From Pseudobdellovibrionaceae bacterium (lineage in GTDB: Bacteria; Bdellovibrionota; Bdellovibrionia; Bdellovibrionales; UBA1609), in contig JAMLIO010000006.1 of NCBI GenBank assembly GCA_023954155.1, positions 62,001 through 126,000 of the forward strand: DNA of 64,000 nucleotides, read 5' to 3'. The notes under the pieces are model-generated. The model was not told where the DNA came from. It worked only from the letters and a program-made list of their open reading frames with translations, and did not search any database. Below are positions 17,251 to 26,303 of this stretch, piece by piece. The translations under genes were made by a program, and so were the position numbers. Each line of letters begins with the position of its first letter. Positions within the stretch are counted from its first letter, which is position 1.

Positions 17251-18301
17251 TAGGAATCACAGCAAATAACAGTGGGATTTGCTTCATAAGCGCAACTAGA
17301 TGAATCGAATGCAACAAAGTTCTTAACAGAGGGTCTTTACTGAATCTCCAAATAAAGCCATCTGAAAGATAATGAAATAAAATTATAGATAAAAATGTAG
17401 GTTCAATAGCAATGGCCCAGATTCCTGATTGGCCAGAATATAAAATCCAACCCATGACGATCCCATATATAAACGAGTACCCCAACCATTTTAGTCTGAC
17501 TCTCTTTTCTACTGCTTCAAAGAACTTTTTCTGATAGTGCATGATCCATCCTTGATATTGCACATCATGATAGATGGTCTCCATCACCACAATTAAAGAC
17601 AAGGGAACAGTAGGGTCTATATGTATAATGAGATTGGTCAATAGGGTTACAAAGTATAAGGACACCTTCGCCACACTGATATCACTTTGAAGATAAAACT
17701 TAAGATATAACTGGCGACCAAGATAAATCATTAAACCCATAATACTTAAGCCAACGAAGAAATAATTTGGAACATACTTTTGTAAAGGGTATAAAAAAGA
17801 TTCTGGGCTATTAAAGAAGTAGTGGCATCCTGTAGTAAAAAAGATGATCAAATACAAGTAACGATCAAAAAATATATCGGCTTTAAAAAACTGACCTGAC
17901 TTTGCCCGATAGGCCATCAAAAAACCCATATTCTGTTTGCCGATATGGTAGTAACCAATGCACGCAAAGAACACCATCCAGATTTCTTTGTATCCCAGAT
18001 AAAAGATATAAGTGTCAAAAATGATAAGAGCTAAAAATCCCCAAGTGAAAGCCAATCTGTATTTGCGATATTGGCTCATGTCTTTGTGAGTTCGGCTAAA
18101 AGATTGAAAGATATGGGGTGTATCAAAAAAACTATCAAAGACCACATAGATCCCAAACACCCACCACATCAAGTTGGGAACGCCCAAATGAACTAAGACC
18201 TCATAAAAAGAAAAAATAGCTAACGACAAAAGACAGGGTAAAATAAAAAATCCAAGATCATAAACAGGACTGACGATCCACGACTTTGCTTGTGTACCCA
18301 T
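17228..18301 (-). CDS. Polytopic membrane protein with conserved His motifs, function unknown
   Basis: 357 aa with roughly eight to ten hydrophobic segments. Histidine-bearing motifs recur near membrane edges: DTPHIFQSFSRTH, YYHIGKQNMGF, YHDVQYQGWIMHYQ and HYLSDGFIWRF. Such a pattern is what an integral-membrane metal enzyme (desaturase/oxygenase-like) might show, but I cannot name the family. No neighbour explains its role. It is convergent with, and overlaps, the M74 peptidase gene by 23 nt. Confidence 0.7.
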   Translation of the reverse strand: MGTQAKSWIVSPVYDLGFFILPCLLSLAIFSFYEVLVHLGVPNLMWWVFGIYVVFDSFFDTPHIFQSFSRTHKDMSQYRKYRLAFTWGFLALIIFDTYIFYLGYKEIWMVFFACIGYYHIGKQNMGFLMAYRAKSGQFFKADIFFDRYLYLIIFFTTGCHYFFNSPESFLYPLQKYVPNYFFVGLSIMGLMIYLGRQLYLKFYLQSDISVAKVSLYFVTLLTNLIIHIDPTVPLSLIVVMETIYHDVQYQGWIMHYQKKFFEAVEKRVRLKWLGYSFIYGIVMGWILYSGQSGIWAIAIEPTFLSIILFHYLSDGFIWRFSKDPLLRTLLHSIHLVALMKQIPLLFAVIPIIGIPFR

Positions 18302-18411
18302 ATTTCACTCTCGGTATTGGCCAAAACCTAAAATCAGGTCTGGCCCTACCTCAATTGAACACCATCACCTGTCGTTTGGGTAATGGTATTTTCCATATAC
18401 AGACCAAGTAG

Positions 18412-19350
18412 TTACTTTCCGCTCTGCTTTTCTTTGATCTCTTGTTCAAAAGATTTATAATAACCTGAAATGCGGATTTTCTTTCCTGTCTTTTTTTCAT
18501 AGGCCGCAACAGCTTGATCACATCTTTTACCATATTTAACACTGTCAGATATGAGCTGATCGTACTCATCAGGATTTAAACCCGATCGTCCCAGAGTAGA
18601 TACACCAAAGATTATAGGATACTCCCAGTCTATGATACCCGATGCTATACAATCAATAATAGCCTCTGGCTGATCTGAACAGATCCGATTTCCAGCATAT
18701 TTAGAATTCGCCTTCCAAAAATTTGGCTCTGCTTTATCTAAAGGAATTTTTTTACCTTTATAAATGTAATAAAGCCTTTTTTGAGAAGCCTTACTTTCAT
18801 ATACCCCTACACATCCGTGAATATCTTTTACTGGTGACTTTTTTGCTTCTTCTTCAAACTCTTTCCAACGCCCAAAATATCCATCTTCGCCAATCGTTCC
18901 CCATGGTGATCCCGATCTGTAAAGAGACGTCGAAATATATTGTCCTTTCTTAATTTGGACACCCATATATTCTTGATCTATAGGAGATATAAATTCAATG
19001 GGATATAATTTCCGATCGCCTACTAAAAAAAATTTTACTGGCTCATCTTTCTTGGCAACAATCTGAACTCCGTTAACCAGCATTTCTATTTTCTCTCCCT
19101 CATGAGCAGGGGTGATATATACAGCATAATTAACAATATTATCGATGTGCGGAGAACTCTTACGCATTGCCACCTTAATCTTATTATCTTTTAAATTATG
19201 ACTAAGAACCTCTATTTGATTTTCTTTCTCAAGCGACATGGGAACAAAGGCTATTTTAGTCAATGTCCTATATTCCTTGGCTAGAGAAAAAGAAGAACTG
19301 AAAAGACATATAGCCGCATATATCAAAAGCTTTCGTTTAAGTATTTTCAT
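18412..19350 (-). CDS. Exported protein of unknown function, third gene of the AT-rich operon
   Basis: 312 aa with a clear signal peptide (MKILKRKLLIYAAICLFSSSFSLAKE). The rest is predicted soluble and lysine-rich; four cysteines (HGCVGVY, RICSDQPE, IIDCIAS, KRCDQA) may form disulfides. I recognise no domain. Its start overlaps the stop of the upstream gene in ATGA, so the two are translationally coupled. Confidence 0.65.
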   Translation of the reverse strand: MKILKRKLLIYAAICLFSSSFSLAKEYRTLTKIAFVPMSLEKENQIEVLSHNLKDNKIKVAMRKSSPHIDNIVNYAVYITPAHEGEKIEMLVNGVQIVAKKDEPVKFFLVGDRKLYPIEFISPIDQEYMGVQIKKGQYISTSLYRSGSPWGTIGEDGYFGRWKEFEEEAKKSPVKDIHGCVGVYESKASQKRLYYIYKGKKIPLDKAEPNFWKANSKYAGNRICSDQPEAIIDCIASGIIDWEYPIIFGVSTLGRSGLNPDEYDQLISDSVKYGKRCDQAVAAYEKKTGKKIRISGYYKSFEQEIKEKQSGK

Positions 19351-21734
19351 AATACACTGGCCTCAATATGTAGATGGCTTAAATGAGATTGATCGTTTTC
19401 ATTATATTCAAAAGTCTTTGGAGCATCAAGCCACTCACCCAGAGGAACAGATGATTCTGTTGCTTGAACGCCATCAGGAAATACTCCTTCCTGCATTAGA
19501 AGTTTATGCCAATCCGTCGAATACTCAAAACCAATTGTACTTTGTTCCGTGGGGAAACAATCCGTTAAATCTCTGCCGTCAGAAGATAATATCAGAGTCA
19601 ACTTATAGTCTGTCTCTTCATCCATAAGTTCAATATTAGACCTAGTTTCTCTAATATACGTTACTAAATTATCAATATCTACTAAATTGCCAGACGTATA
19701 GACATCAAATAAATCATAACACAATCCTTGCAAAGATGTGGGGGTTGGAGGTTTAGGAATAGGGGCCTCTGAAGGGCAAAATGTATTTGCTATATAATCA
19801 ACCAAATCTCCTCTGTGATCTTCAGTTGCTGTATCAAGCAATTTCATATTGGCATCTCCATACATATATTTATAGTTTTCATGGATATCTTTGGTCAATC
19901 TTTTAATCCAAAGATAATTTTTAATTGATAAATATTTTTTATATCCATGAATCCTTACCCCATCACCAAACTTTATTCGCCCCCGTGTAGAAGAACAAAA
20001 TGAGGTGCTAGCCTCTGATCTGTTTTTACTCTGATCCCAATCCTGACTTTGAGGATGAGGATAACGTATGTCCAACTCAACACCTCTTTGATGACCACCA
20101 TGCACATCAAACCCTCCTCCATAGGGCAAAGTACCATCATTAATTCTTAATAATTGATCTGTTAAAGGGTTAAACACTAGAGTTTCTGTAAGTTTTCTAA
20201 TCGCCTTTGCCAAACTATTTTTCGCGTACGATCCTCTTGGTGTGCTGTATATTGAGGGTTCATTAAATGACCAAGGAGGAACTATTGGAGCATAATCCAT
20301 AATATCTTCGTTCATTAAATCATAAATAGGCTCAAGCGTTACAATAGTAAATACTGGACTGATAAGCTCCTCTACTCCTGGTGTAGTTGTATCATCTAAA
20401 ACTAATTGAAATCTTAAATCTAAAGCATTATCTTCTTCCATCTCTAATATAAGGCTATCTTCAAATATATCATAAGGATTCACTACAATAGAAATAATAT
20501 TAGGATTCCCATCAACATTCATAGTTACACTACTACCTGTATATATTTTACCTCCTTTTGGATAAGTAATTACGTTTGGGTAATGCTCATCGCCTCTTTT
20601 AATGCTAACCATAACACCCGTGACCTCATAATCTTTCAAGTCACTCGTATGTAATTGAACCTCAAACGCATGGCTCTTACCATAATAAAAACCCGCCTCT
20701 TGTGATTCTAAAGATACAGGCACAAATCTATTCATCATCATAAGGCGGCCATGGGCCTTACTATTTCTCACCATACTAGCATCTTTTACCTTCCCTGCTA
20801 TAGATTCATTAAAAGGTTCTACATTGATGACCTTTGGCAACTCTCTTTCGTCTTCTACCAAACCTGCTGCGATGTATGCCTTTAAATTAAGAGTGTCTAA
20901 GTCATCAAAAATATCATCTGGGATTTGCGTGAACATTTCTAATGTGACTGTAGGACTAGTAAAATAATCTGGGACATAAATATACGGTGTTTTTCCAAAA
21001 AGCCATCCATCATTGATATCTGTACCTTCTGGACTATACATATACTTTGATGATGCCACATCTAAATTACCATTAACATCTACGAACGTTTTATTATTGT
21101 ATACAAAATCGTGAACAACTTGATGTTCTTGTGAAGAATAAGTGCCCTTTAAAGTATATCTTATATGAATACTACCTATTTCATAAAAATAGTTAAAAAG
21201 TACATTCCAAGCCTCTAAAGCAATAAGATACTGAAATTTACACATCTCAATTGAAGGGGGATCAATTCCTGCACCGATAAGACATCGCTCAAAAATGATC
21301 TCTATTGTCTCTTTACTTTTTGCCACGTGTAAAATTGGCAAATCACCAAATATAAACGGAGCGTAGTTTGTATCTGGAATTACATCTACACCGTTAGAAA
21401 GTGCACCAATATCAACATTTTTATTGGGAAGAGTAGTGTATCCGTTAGGCACAGTTCCATTTACTTTCATATTATAAACAGAGGCTATGGGTTCTGGAAA
21501 TTCTGGATATTCTGATACAAAAGTTTTTTGTACACCATTTTTACCTTTCACTTCTATCGAAGAAGCTTTAAGTGGTACAGGTAAAGGATCCAAAAACTGA
21601 CTTTTTAATGTTTCATAGTTTTGAATAAACATGTCTTCAGTATATTGTGTAGGGTAAGTTATACTGCTTTCTGTATATCCGTTCCAATAAACAATATCAG
21701 CCAGTGGGTCGACTGGTTTTTCATTTTTTTTCAT
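19347..21734 (-). CDS. Large protein with C-terminal M74/LAS-like peptidase domain
   Basis: 795 aa. No signal peptide is visible at the annotated start (MKKNEKPVDPLADIVYW). Residues 1-500 look like beta-rich domains. Near residue 545 comes GGGFDVHGGHQRGVELDIRY, closely resembling the zinc motif of the M74 protein at 15.1 kb (HGSHQNGLDVDLSY), and the chain ends in HLSHLHIEASVL, matching the G-H-x-x-H-x-H motif. Asp of the first motif is retained (ELDIR). The gene starts 8 nt after the upstream stop and overlaps the downstream start by 4 nt. Confidence 0.65.
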   Translation of the reverse strand: MKKNEKPVDPLADIVYWNGYTESSITYPTQYTEDMFIQNYETLKSQFLDPLPVPLKASSIEVKGKNGVQKTFVSEYPEFPEPIASVYNMKVNGTVPNGYTTLPNKNVDIGALSNGVDVIPDTNYAPFIFGDLPILHVAKSKETIEIIFERCLIGAGIDPPSIEMCKFQYLIALEAWNVLFNYFYEIGSIHIRYTLKGTYSSQEHQVVHDFVYNNKTFVDVNGNLDVASSKYMYSPEGTDINDGWLFGKTPYIYVPDYFTSPTVTLEMFTQIPDDIFDDLDTLNLKAYIAAGLVEDERELPKVINVEPFNESIAGKVKDASMVRNSKAHGRLMMMNRFVPVSLESQEAGFYYGKSHAFEVQLHTSDLKDYEVTGVMVSIKRGDEHYPNVITYPKGGKIYTGSSVTMNVDGNPNIISIVVNPYDIFEDSLILEMEEDNALDLRFQLVLDDTTTPGVEELISPVFTIVTLEPIYDLMNEDIMDYAPIVPPWSFNEPSIYSTPRGSYAKNSLAKAIRKLTETLVFNPLTDQLLRINDGTLPYGGGFDVHGGHQRGVELDIRYPHPQSQDWDQSKNRSEASTSFCSSTRGRIKFGDGVRIHGYKKYLSIKNYLWIKRLTKDIHENYKYMYGDANMKLLDTATEDHRGDLVDYIANTFCPSEAPIPKPPTPTSLQGLCYDLFDVYTSGNLVDIDNLVTYIRETRSNIELMDEETDYKLTLILSSDGRDLTDCFPTEQSTIGFEYSTDWHKLLMQEGVFPDGVQATESSVPLGEWLDAPKTFEYNENDQSHLSHLHIEASVL

Positions 21735-21742
21735 TTTTCCAC

Positions 21743-22897
21743 TTAAATCAGCATATTTTTTTGTAATTCTAATAACTTATTTTTAAGTTTTTCTTTCTTA
21801 GAAATTGGAGCTTGTTTTAATAAACTACTGCTCTTATTAAATAATGAAGTTGACGTCACTGTATAGCTGTCGGCAAGTGCCGTTCTGCCAGAACTTATTG
21901 GATTCTTAGATTGCATACTAAAACTTATGCTTACCAGTTCTTCTGGATTGACATACACCTGCGCATAGCCTTCTTTGGTCGCGTTTTCTACATGAATCAC
22001 ATAATGACCTGCAGGAAGGTAGGATAAACTATATGTACTAGTTCCGATACCACTTACTAACACTTTTCCAAAGGGTGTATCAGAACTGTAAATACTTAAT
22101 TGGTTAGCCGTTTCGCCAAAATTAAGACTAAGCGCAGAGCTACCTAACTTAAAACTTTTTGATCTTGCATTTGTGTTCTCATAATCAAAGGTCGCTGAAA
22201 TTGTATCGTAATTTCCATACAAACTAAGATAAAATTTATCATTTAGATCAATCGTTAAAGATGAGCCTAAGGCTAACATGTTAATAACCAAATTTGAACC
22301 CGATAAACTTGTAGCGGCCGTAATATCTACGCTCTCACCCGTGCTTTCTGAAACCAAAAGTACTTGTCTATCAGACAAATTTCCATTTAAAGTTTCACCA
22401 TGAGCCAAATAGAAACTAAGAAAAGGCTGATTTAAGGCAATAAATTCACCATCACCTGAAAAGTTATTACTTTTTAAACAAAATCCAAAATTACTGTCTT
22501 GTGTTTCTTCTTCACAAAAGTCAGCAAACTCCAAATCAATATCTTTTGTCTCGTAATCATCGTCATCGTCTGTAACTTTGACCGTAATCGTAGAACCTTT
22601 ATCTTCTGAGATATAAGGAAAAAAACTCCATCCTTCCCATGTTACTCCATTGTAGGTCCACTCTATTTTTTTTATTGGCTTACCTGATCTTGTTGGAGCA
22701 GCTGAATACATCAAAACTGTGCTCTCACGATTTATACTATAATCACCACTCAAGCCCACGCTTTGAACCAGGTCTATGCCCGAAACTTGTATATTGATAT
22801 CTGGGGTTGTTTTAGATTTTTCTTGCTCTTTGGCGCAGACGCTTTCTGTGTATATAAAACTAAATAAAATAATTAAAAACAAAAAACTCCCCTTCAT
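21743..22897 (-). CDS. Exported beta-rich protein, first gene of the AT-rich operon
   Basis: About 384 aa. The start at 22897 is chosen because AAAAAGGAG lies just upstream; it yields a signal peptide MKGSFLFLIILFSFIYTESVCAKE. Residues about 30-125 read like a PKD/Ig-type domain (STVLMYSAAPTRSGKPIKKI, then TITVKVTDDDDDYE); further beta-sandwich-like stretches follow, with a PxGxY-type HYVIHVENA motif near 310. Probably a surface or periplasmic binding partner for the peptidase encoded next. Function unknown. Confidence 0.6.
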   Translation of the reverse strand: MKGSFLFLIILFSFIYTESVCAKEQEKSKTTPDINIQVSGIDLVQSVGLSGDYSINRESTVLMYSAAPTRSGKPIKKIEWTYNGVTWEGWSFFPYISEDKGSTITVKVTDDDDDYETKDIDLEFADFCEEETQDSNFGFCLKSNNFSGDGEFIALNQPFLSFYLAHGETLNGNLSDRQVLLVSESTGESVDITAATSLSGSNLVINMLALGSSLTIDLNDKFYLSLYGNYDTISATFDYENTNARSKSFKLGSSALSLNFGETANQLSIYSSDTPFGKVLVSGIGTSTYSLSYLPAGHYVIHVENATKEGYAQVYVNPEELVSISFSMQSKNPISSGRTALADSYTVTSTSLFNKSSSLLKQAPISKKEKLKNKLLELQKNMLI

Positions 22898-23086
22898 ACA
22901 ATCTCCTTTTTGCATAAAGGGTATTCATCAAGATTAAAAAAGAAAAGTTTTTAATCCGTTACCCACAATCTCAAATAGCACAAATCTTTGGCACGTAATT
23001 ATTTTTGTATATGTAAACCTTTGGATTGAATAGATAAATATAAAATTAAGTTTTTTTATTTGGATCAAAGAAGAAAACGAAATCTA

Positions 23087-23096
23087 GACCTAGGTC
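23087..23096. promoter_or_regulatory. Perfect 10-bp palindrome upstream of the AT-rich operon
   Basis: GACCTAGGTC lies about 190 nt upstream of the first operon gene, in an AT-rich intergenic stretch (22916-23190) that otherwise shows only AT-rich sequence and the 3' end of the peroxidase operon. It overlaps a TTGACC that could act as a minus-strand -35. An operator is possible but unproven. Confidence 0.25.
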
Positions 23097-23190
23097 AAAA
23101 AAATTTTACAATTTAGTTTTCATTTACAGCATAGGTTATATTTGACACACATCGTAGTGCTTCTCCTAAAAGAAAGTTAAAACCTTTTAA

Positions 23191-23769
23191 TTACAAAATC
23201 TCTTTCAAATCAGGGGCGATGTCTTCGGGGTTTACTTTGGAGTTGTATCTTTTTAAAACTTCGCCCTTAGAACTTAAAAGGAACTTTTCGAAGTTCCAAA
23301 GGATTTCAGAGTTTTTTTCTGAAGCTTGTAAAAGATATTTGTAGAACTCTTGTTTGTCTTCGCCTTTGACTGGAGCTTTAGCAAATAAAGGAAATGTGAC
23401 ACCAAAGTTGATCTTGCAAAACGTTTTGATCTCTTCAGCTGATCCAGGCTCTTGAGAGCCAAAGTCGTTGCTAGGAAAACCTAAAACTTGTAAGCCCTTG
23501 GGACCAAACTCTTTGTTTAATTTTTCTAAACCTTCATACTGGTAGGTGAAGCCACACTTTGAAGCCGTGTTCACAACCAAATACGCCTTAGCGGGCATAT
23601 CTTTTAAAGAGGTCTTTTTGCCATCTAAGGTGGTCAACTCCATTTTTAAAAGCTCAGCCGAAGCCGCTTGGCGTTCTGTCATCGTCCCCACCTCTGGTGT
23701 TTTTTGTGTCACTTTATTGTAGCAACCCATAGCAAATAAAAATACCGCACTTAATGTCGACTTGATCAT
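23191..23769 (-). CDS. Glutathione peroxidase family protein (Cys type), probable lipoprotein
   Basis: Thiol peroxidase. NTASKCGFTYQYEGLEKL carries the peroxidatic Cys in place of Sec, GFPSNDFGSQEPGS the conserved Gln, and ILWNFEKFLL the conserved Trp/Asn. The start at 23769 has AAGGA 8 nt upstream and gives MIKSTLSAVFLFAMGC, a lipoprotein signal with lipobox FAMGC, so it may act in the periplasm, probably with thioredoxin-like reductants. It is the last gene of a tight operon after the decarboxylase; an alternative upstream start at 23793 would overlap it. Confidence 0.9.
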   Translation of the reverse strand: MIKSTLSAVFLFAMGCYNKVTQKTPEVGTMTERQAASAELLKMELTTLDGKKTSLKDMPAKAYLVVNTASKCGFTYQYEGLEKLNKEFGPKGLQVLGFPSNDFGSQEPGSAEEIKTFCKINFGVTFPLFAKAPVKGEDKQEFYKYLLQASEKNSEILWNFEKFLLSSKGEVLKRYNSKVNPEDIAPDLKEIL

Positions 23770-23786
23770 AATCTCTTTTCCTTTTT

Positions 23787-25277
23787 TCAACATTTCATCC
23801 TCGCCTCTTCAATTAGATCAAAAGTTCTTTGCAATGTCAGCTCGTTGATTTGAAGATGACTTAAAACTAAACGAATAAAAACGCCATTTTTAGAATCACT
23901 GGAATAATTGACAAACAGCTCTCCTCCATGAATCAGACTTTGCCGCAACCTTGTGTGCTGAGAGTCGCTTAACATCTGCGAAGAGTTTTTGGCGACAGGA
24001 ACCTTAAAACACAAGTTCAAATACTCAGGTTCGTGCAGAAGCTCGAATCCCCTTTGGCGCAATTCTGTGATTGCGAAGTTTTGAAGTGTTAAAAAACGAT
24101 CTATATAATCTTTAAAGCCCTGCTGGCCTAAATACTTCCACAGCGTCCAAAGCGTTAAAGCCTCTACCTTACGACCACATTGTAAAGCCTTAACACCCGT
24201 ATCCCACTCCGAATCAGGCTCTTCGTGAAAGATGTACTCGGTCCCCATACAAGAGTTAGTCTGTTCCAAAATCTCTGCATGAGAGGTGACAAACAAAGCT
24301 TTGGTCACACCTGCCCCAAAAAGTTTATGAAAGTCATAGGTGATGGAATCCACATCGCGCAGATCATTTTGCAGGTCTTTGGAAGTAAAGATCAAGGGTC
24401 CACCCCATGCGGCATCCACATGGTGCCAGACTCCATATTTTTTGCAGACAGCTTGAATGTCTTTGATGGGATCTAAGGCTCCAAAAACCGTAGTGCCTAA
24501 CGTGGACACCACCGCACACGGACGAAGACCTTGGGATAAGTCTTGCAAGATTTGTTTTTCCAAATACACAGGTGACATTTTATATTTACTGTCACTGGCA
24601 ATAATACGAACCGCATTTTCGCCAAAACCCAAAAGATGAGCTGCCTTTTGGATACTATAATGAGCCTGATCACTGACATACACACACAATTTGGAATCTT
24701 GTCCCTGCGACTTCACTTGCGGGCACTTATGGTAGCGGGCCACATGAAAGGCCATCATGTTGGCGTAACTGCCTCCAGGAACAAAAAGTCCATCAATCTC
24801 TGGCCAGTCTGTCAGTGACGCTAAAGCCTTTAAAATCTCATTTTCCATCATCGTGGCCACAGGAGCAATTTCATAAGTGGCCATAGAGGTGTTCATAAAG
24901 GCCGTCACAAATTCCGCAAGTACAGCCAAAGGATGAGCCCCACCATAAAGTTGATTCAAAAAATAGGGGCTTTGAGTATTGACGGCTTTTTGCATGTACT
25001 GCTGTAACGACGTGATCACATCTGGAATCGAGGCTCCCTCTTCAACCAGTTGGTAGTCTTCGGTTTGTGATCTCTCAAGGGCCGACTTGTAATGAGCTAC
25101 TCTAGACTCTTGCAGCAAAGACGCTACGGATTTTAAAATTTGTTCTAAATGTCCTTCTTGCAAAAGCGTCTGCCAAATCTCAGCAAAATCTTTTGGACTT
25201 GCAAACGCCACACTCTTGTTGGTTTTAGAAGTGGACTGTGATTGCGTAAGGCTTAAATCTTCATGTCCCGACTTCAT
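23787..25277 (-). CDS. PLP-dependent group II decarboxylase (glutamate/aromatic/sulfinoalanine type)
   Basis: 496 aa. The PLP lysine is in TYDFHKLFGAG near residue 317, and HVDAAWGGPLIF near 290 is the cofactor Asp motif, both standard for the GAD/DDC/CSAD superfamily. GGSYANMMAFHVARY resembles the GGSxANxxA motif of glutamate or cysteine-sulfinate decarboxylases. The substrate cannot be decided. Its start overlaps the stop of the ATP-grasp gene by 4 nt, so amino-acid decarboxylation and a ligation step are probably coupled. Confidence 0.85.
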   Translation of the reverse strand: MKSGHEDLSLTQSQSTSKTNKSVAFASPKDFAEIWQTLLQEGHLEQILKSVASLLQESRVAHYKSALERSQTEDYQLVEEGASIPDVITSLQQYMQKAVNTQSPYFLNQLYGGAHPLAVLAEFVTAFMNTSMATYEIAPVATMMENEILKALASLTDWPEIDGLFVPGGSYANMMAFHVARYHKCPQVKSQGQDSKLCVYVSDQAHYSIQKAAHLLGFGENAVRIIASDSKYKMSPVYLEKQILQDLSQGLRPCAVVSTLGTTVFGALDPIKDIQAVCKKYGVWHHVDAAWGGPLIFTSKDLQNDLRDVDSITYDFHKLFGAGVTKALFVTSHAEILEQTNSCMGTEYIFHEEPDSEWDTGVKALQCGRKVEALTLWTLWKYLGQQGFKDYIDRFLTLQNFAITELRQRGFELLHEPEYLNLCFKVPVAKNSSQMLSDSQHTRLRQSLIHGGELFVNYSSDSKNGVFIRLVLSHLQINELTLQRTFDLIEEARMKC

Positions 25278-26257
25278 ACATCACTGCCTTTAGAAAAAAA
25301 AATGGTCTTATAGGTCGTGCTCGCGGACTCTTTAGAGAGTCTTTTGCGATTCACATTGACGATGTCGCTGAGTCTTTTCCAATGCCACAATATATCTTTG
25401 ATCGCTTGAGTCCATTTGTACCCTGAATCATAAATGTGCCCAGGGACCGAGCCCACACCGCTGATATCCATCACTTTAAATCGTCCCTCTGACAAGGCCC
25501 TTACGGACTCTGCACGCACTTCCAAACGGCCATAGAAAAATTGTGGGATATGTTTAGTTAAAATTTGAAAGTGATCCGTCAACGACTCATCAATAATGCT
25601 GTTCGCATTTACGAACCTTGTGCCCTTACGGCGACTCCCTAGCGGTTGCAGCCACACATTCTGACCGACCTCTAAAATTCTTTCGCTGTAATGAGGCAAC
25701 TCGTGAACGCTGATGAACTGACTGGCTCGACCGTGTTTATAAAATAATTCCTTAATAGAAGATCGGCCATCGCCATGCAAAATCAAAAAATCTTTTTGCA
25801 CTAAAGAACTGATTTGAAACCCTTCTGAGGTGCGAAGAACAAAAACTCCAAACTCTTCGGGTTCATCCACATAAGTTTGAATTAAATAGTTGTACTTTAC
25901 TTTTTTATGATATTTTAACAGCTCTTCCTGATCGTTGATGAGTTTGACACCAAAACCTTGGCTGCCACCCAAGTCGGGCTTAACCACTATAGGAAATGCT
26001 CCGCCTTTTTCAGACCAAAGTTTTTCTACATCCTCTGGTGTTGCCGAGGCAAAAACCAAAACTGTAGCAGGCAAATGCGACTCAGGAACGTGCTGCAAGA
26101 TTTTATATCTTGAGTATCCCTTAAGTCCGCCCGTTGCAATTTTGGGATTGGCCCACACAAAATAGTTCAGTGATCTAAAGCGCAAAGCTTGTCCAAGCGC
26201 GTAGATATAAACTGGCAAGTGCAGTAATGAGGTGGGCCAAAATTCATGGTGGATCAA
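25274..26257 (-). CDS. ATP-grasp enzyme of unknown specificity
   Basis: 327 aa. AFPIVVKPDLGGSQGFGVKLI (about residues 88-108) is the ATP-grasp lysine and glycine-rich loop; YLIQTYVDEPEEFGVFV is the adenine-binding strand, with DGRSSIKELF following, and VMDISGVGSVPGHIYDSGYKW is near the metal-binding end. N-terminal residues 1-80 form a separate cap. These enzymes ligate a carboxylate to an amine or thiol; D-Ala-D-Ala ligase, peptide ligases and tail ligases share the fold. Operon with the decarboxylase suggests the amine product may be a substrate (inference). Confidence 0.72.
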   Translation of the reverse strand: MIHHEFWPTSLLHLPVYIYALGQALRFRSLNYFVWANPKIATGGLKGYSRYKILQHVPESHLPATVLVFASATPEDVEKLWSEKGGAFPIVVKPDLGGSQGFGVKLINDQEELLKYHKKVKYNYLIQTYVDEPEEFGVFVLRTSEGFQISSLVQKDFLILHGDGRSSIKELFYKHGRASQFISVHELPHYSERILEVGQNVWLQPLGSRRKGTRFVNANSIIDESLTDHFQILTKHIPQFFYGRLEVRAESVRALSEGRFKVMDISGVGSVPGHIYDSGYKWTQAIKDILWHWKRLSDIVNVNRKRLSKESASTTYKTIFFSKGSDV

Positions 26258-26303
26258 AAAACCCTTCCTTGTTAAAAAAACACCGTGTTATAACACATAA
26301 ATA

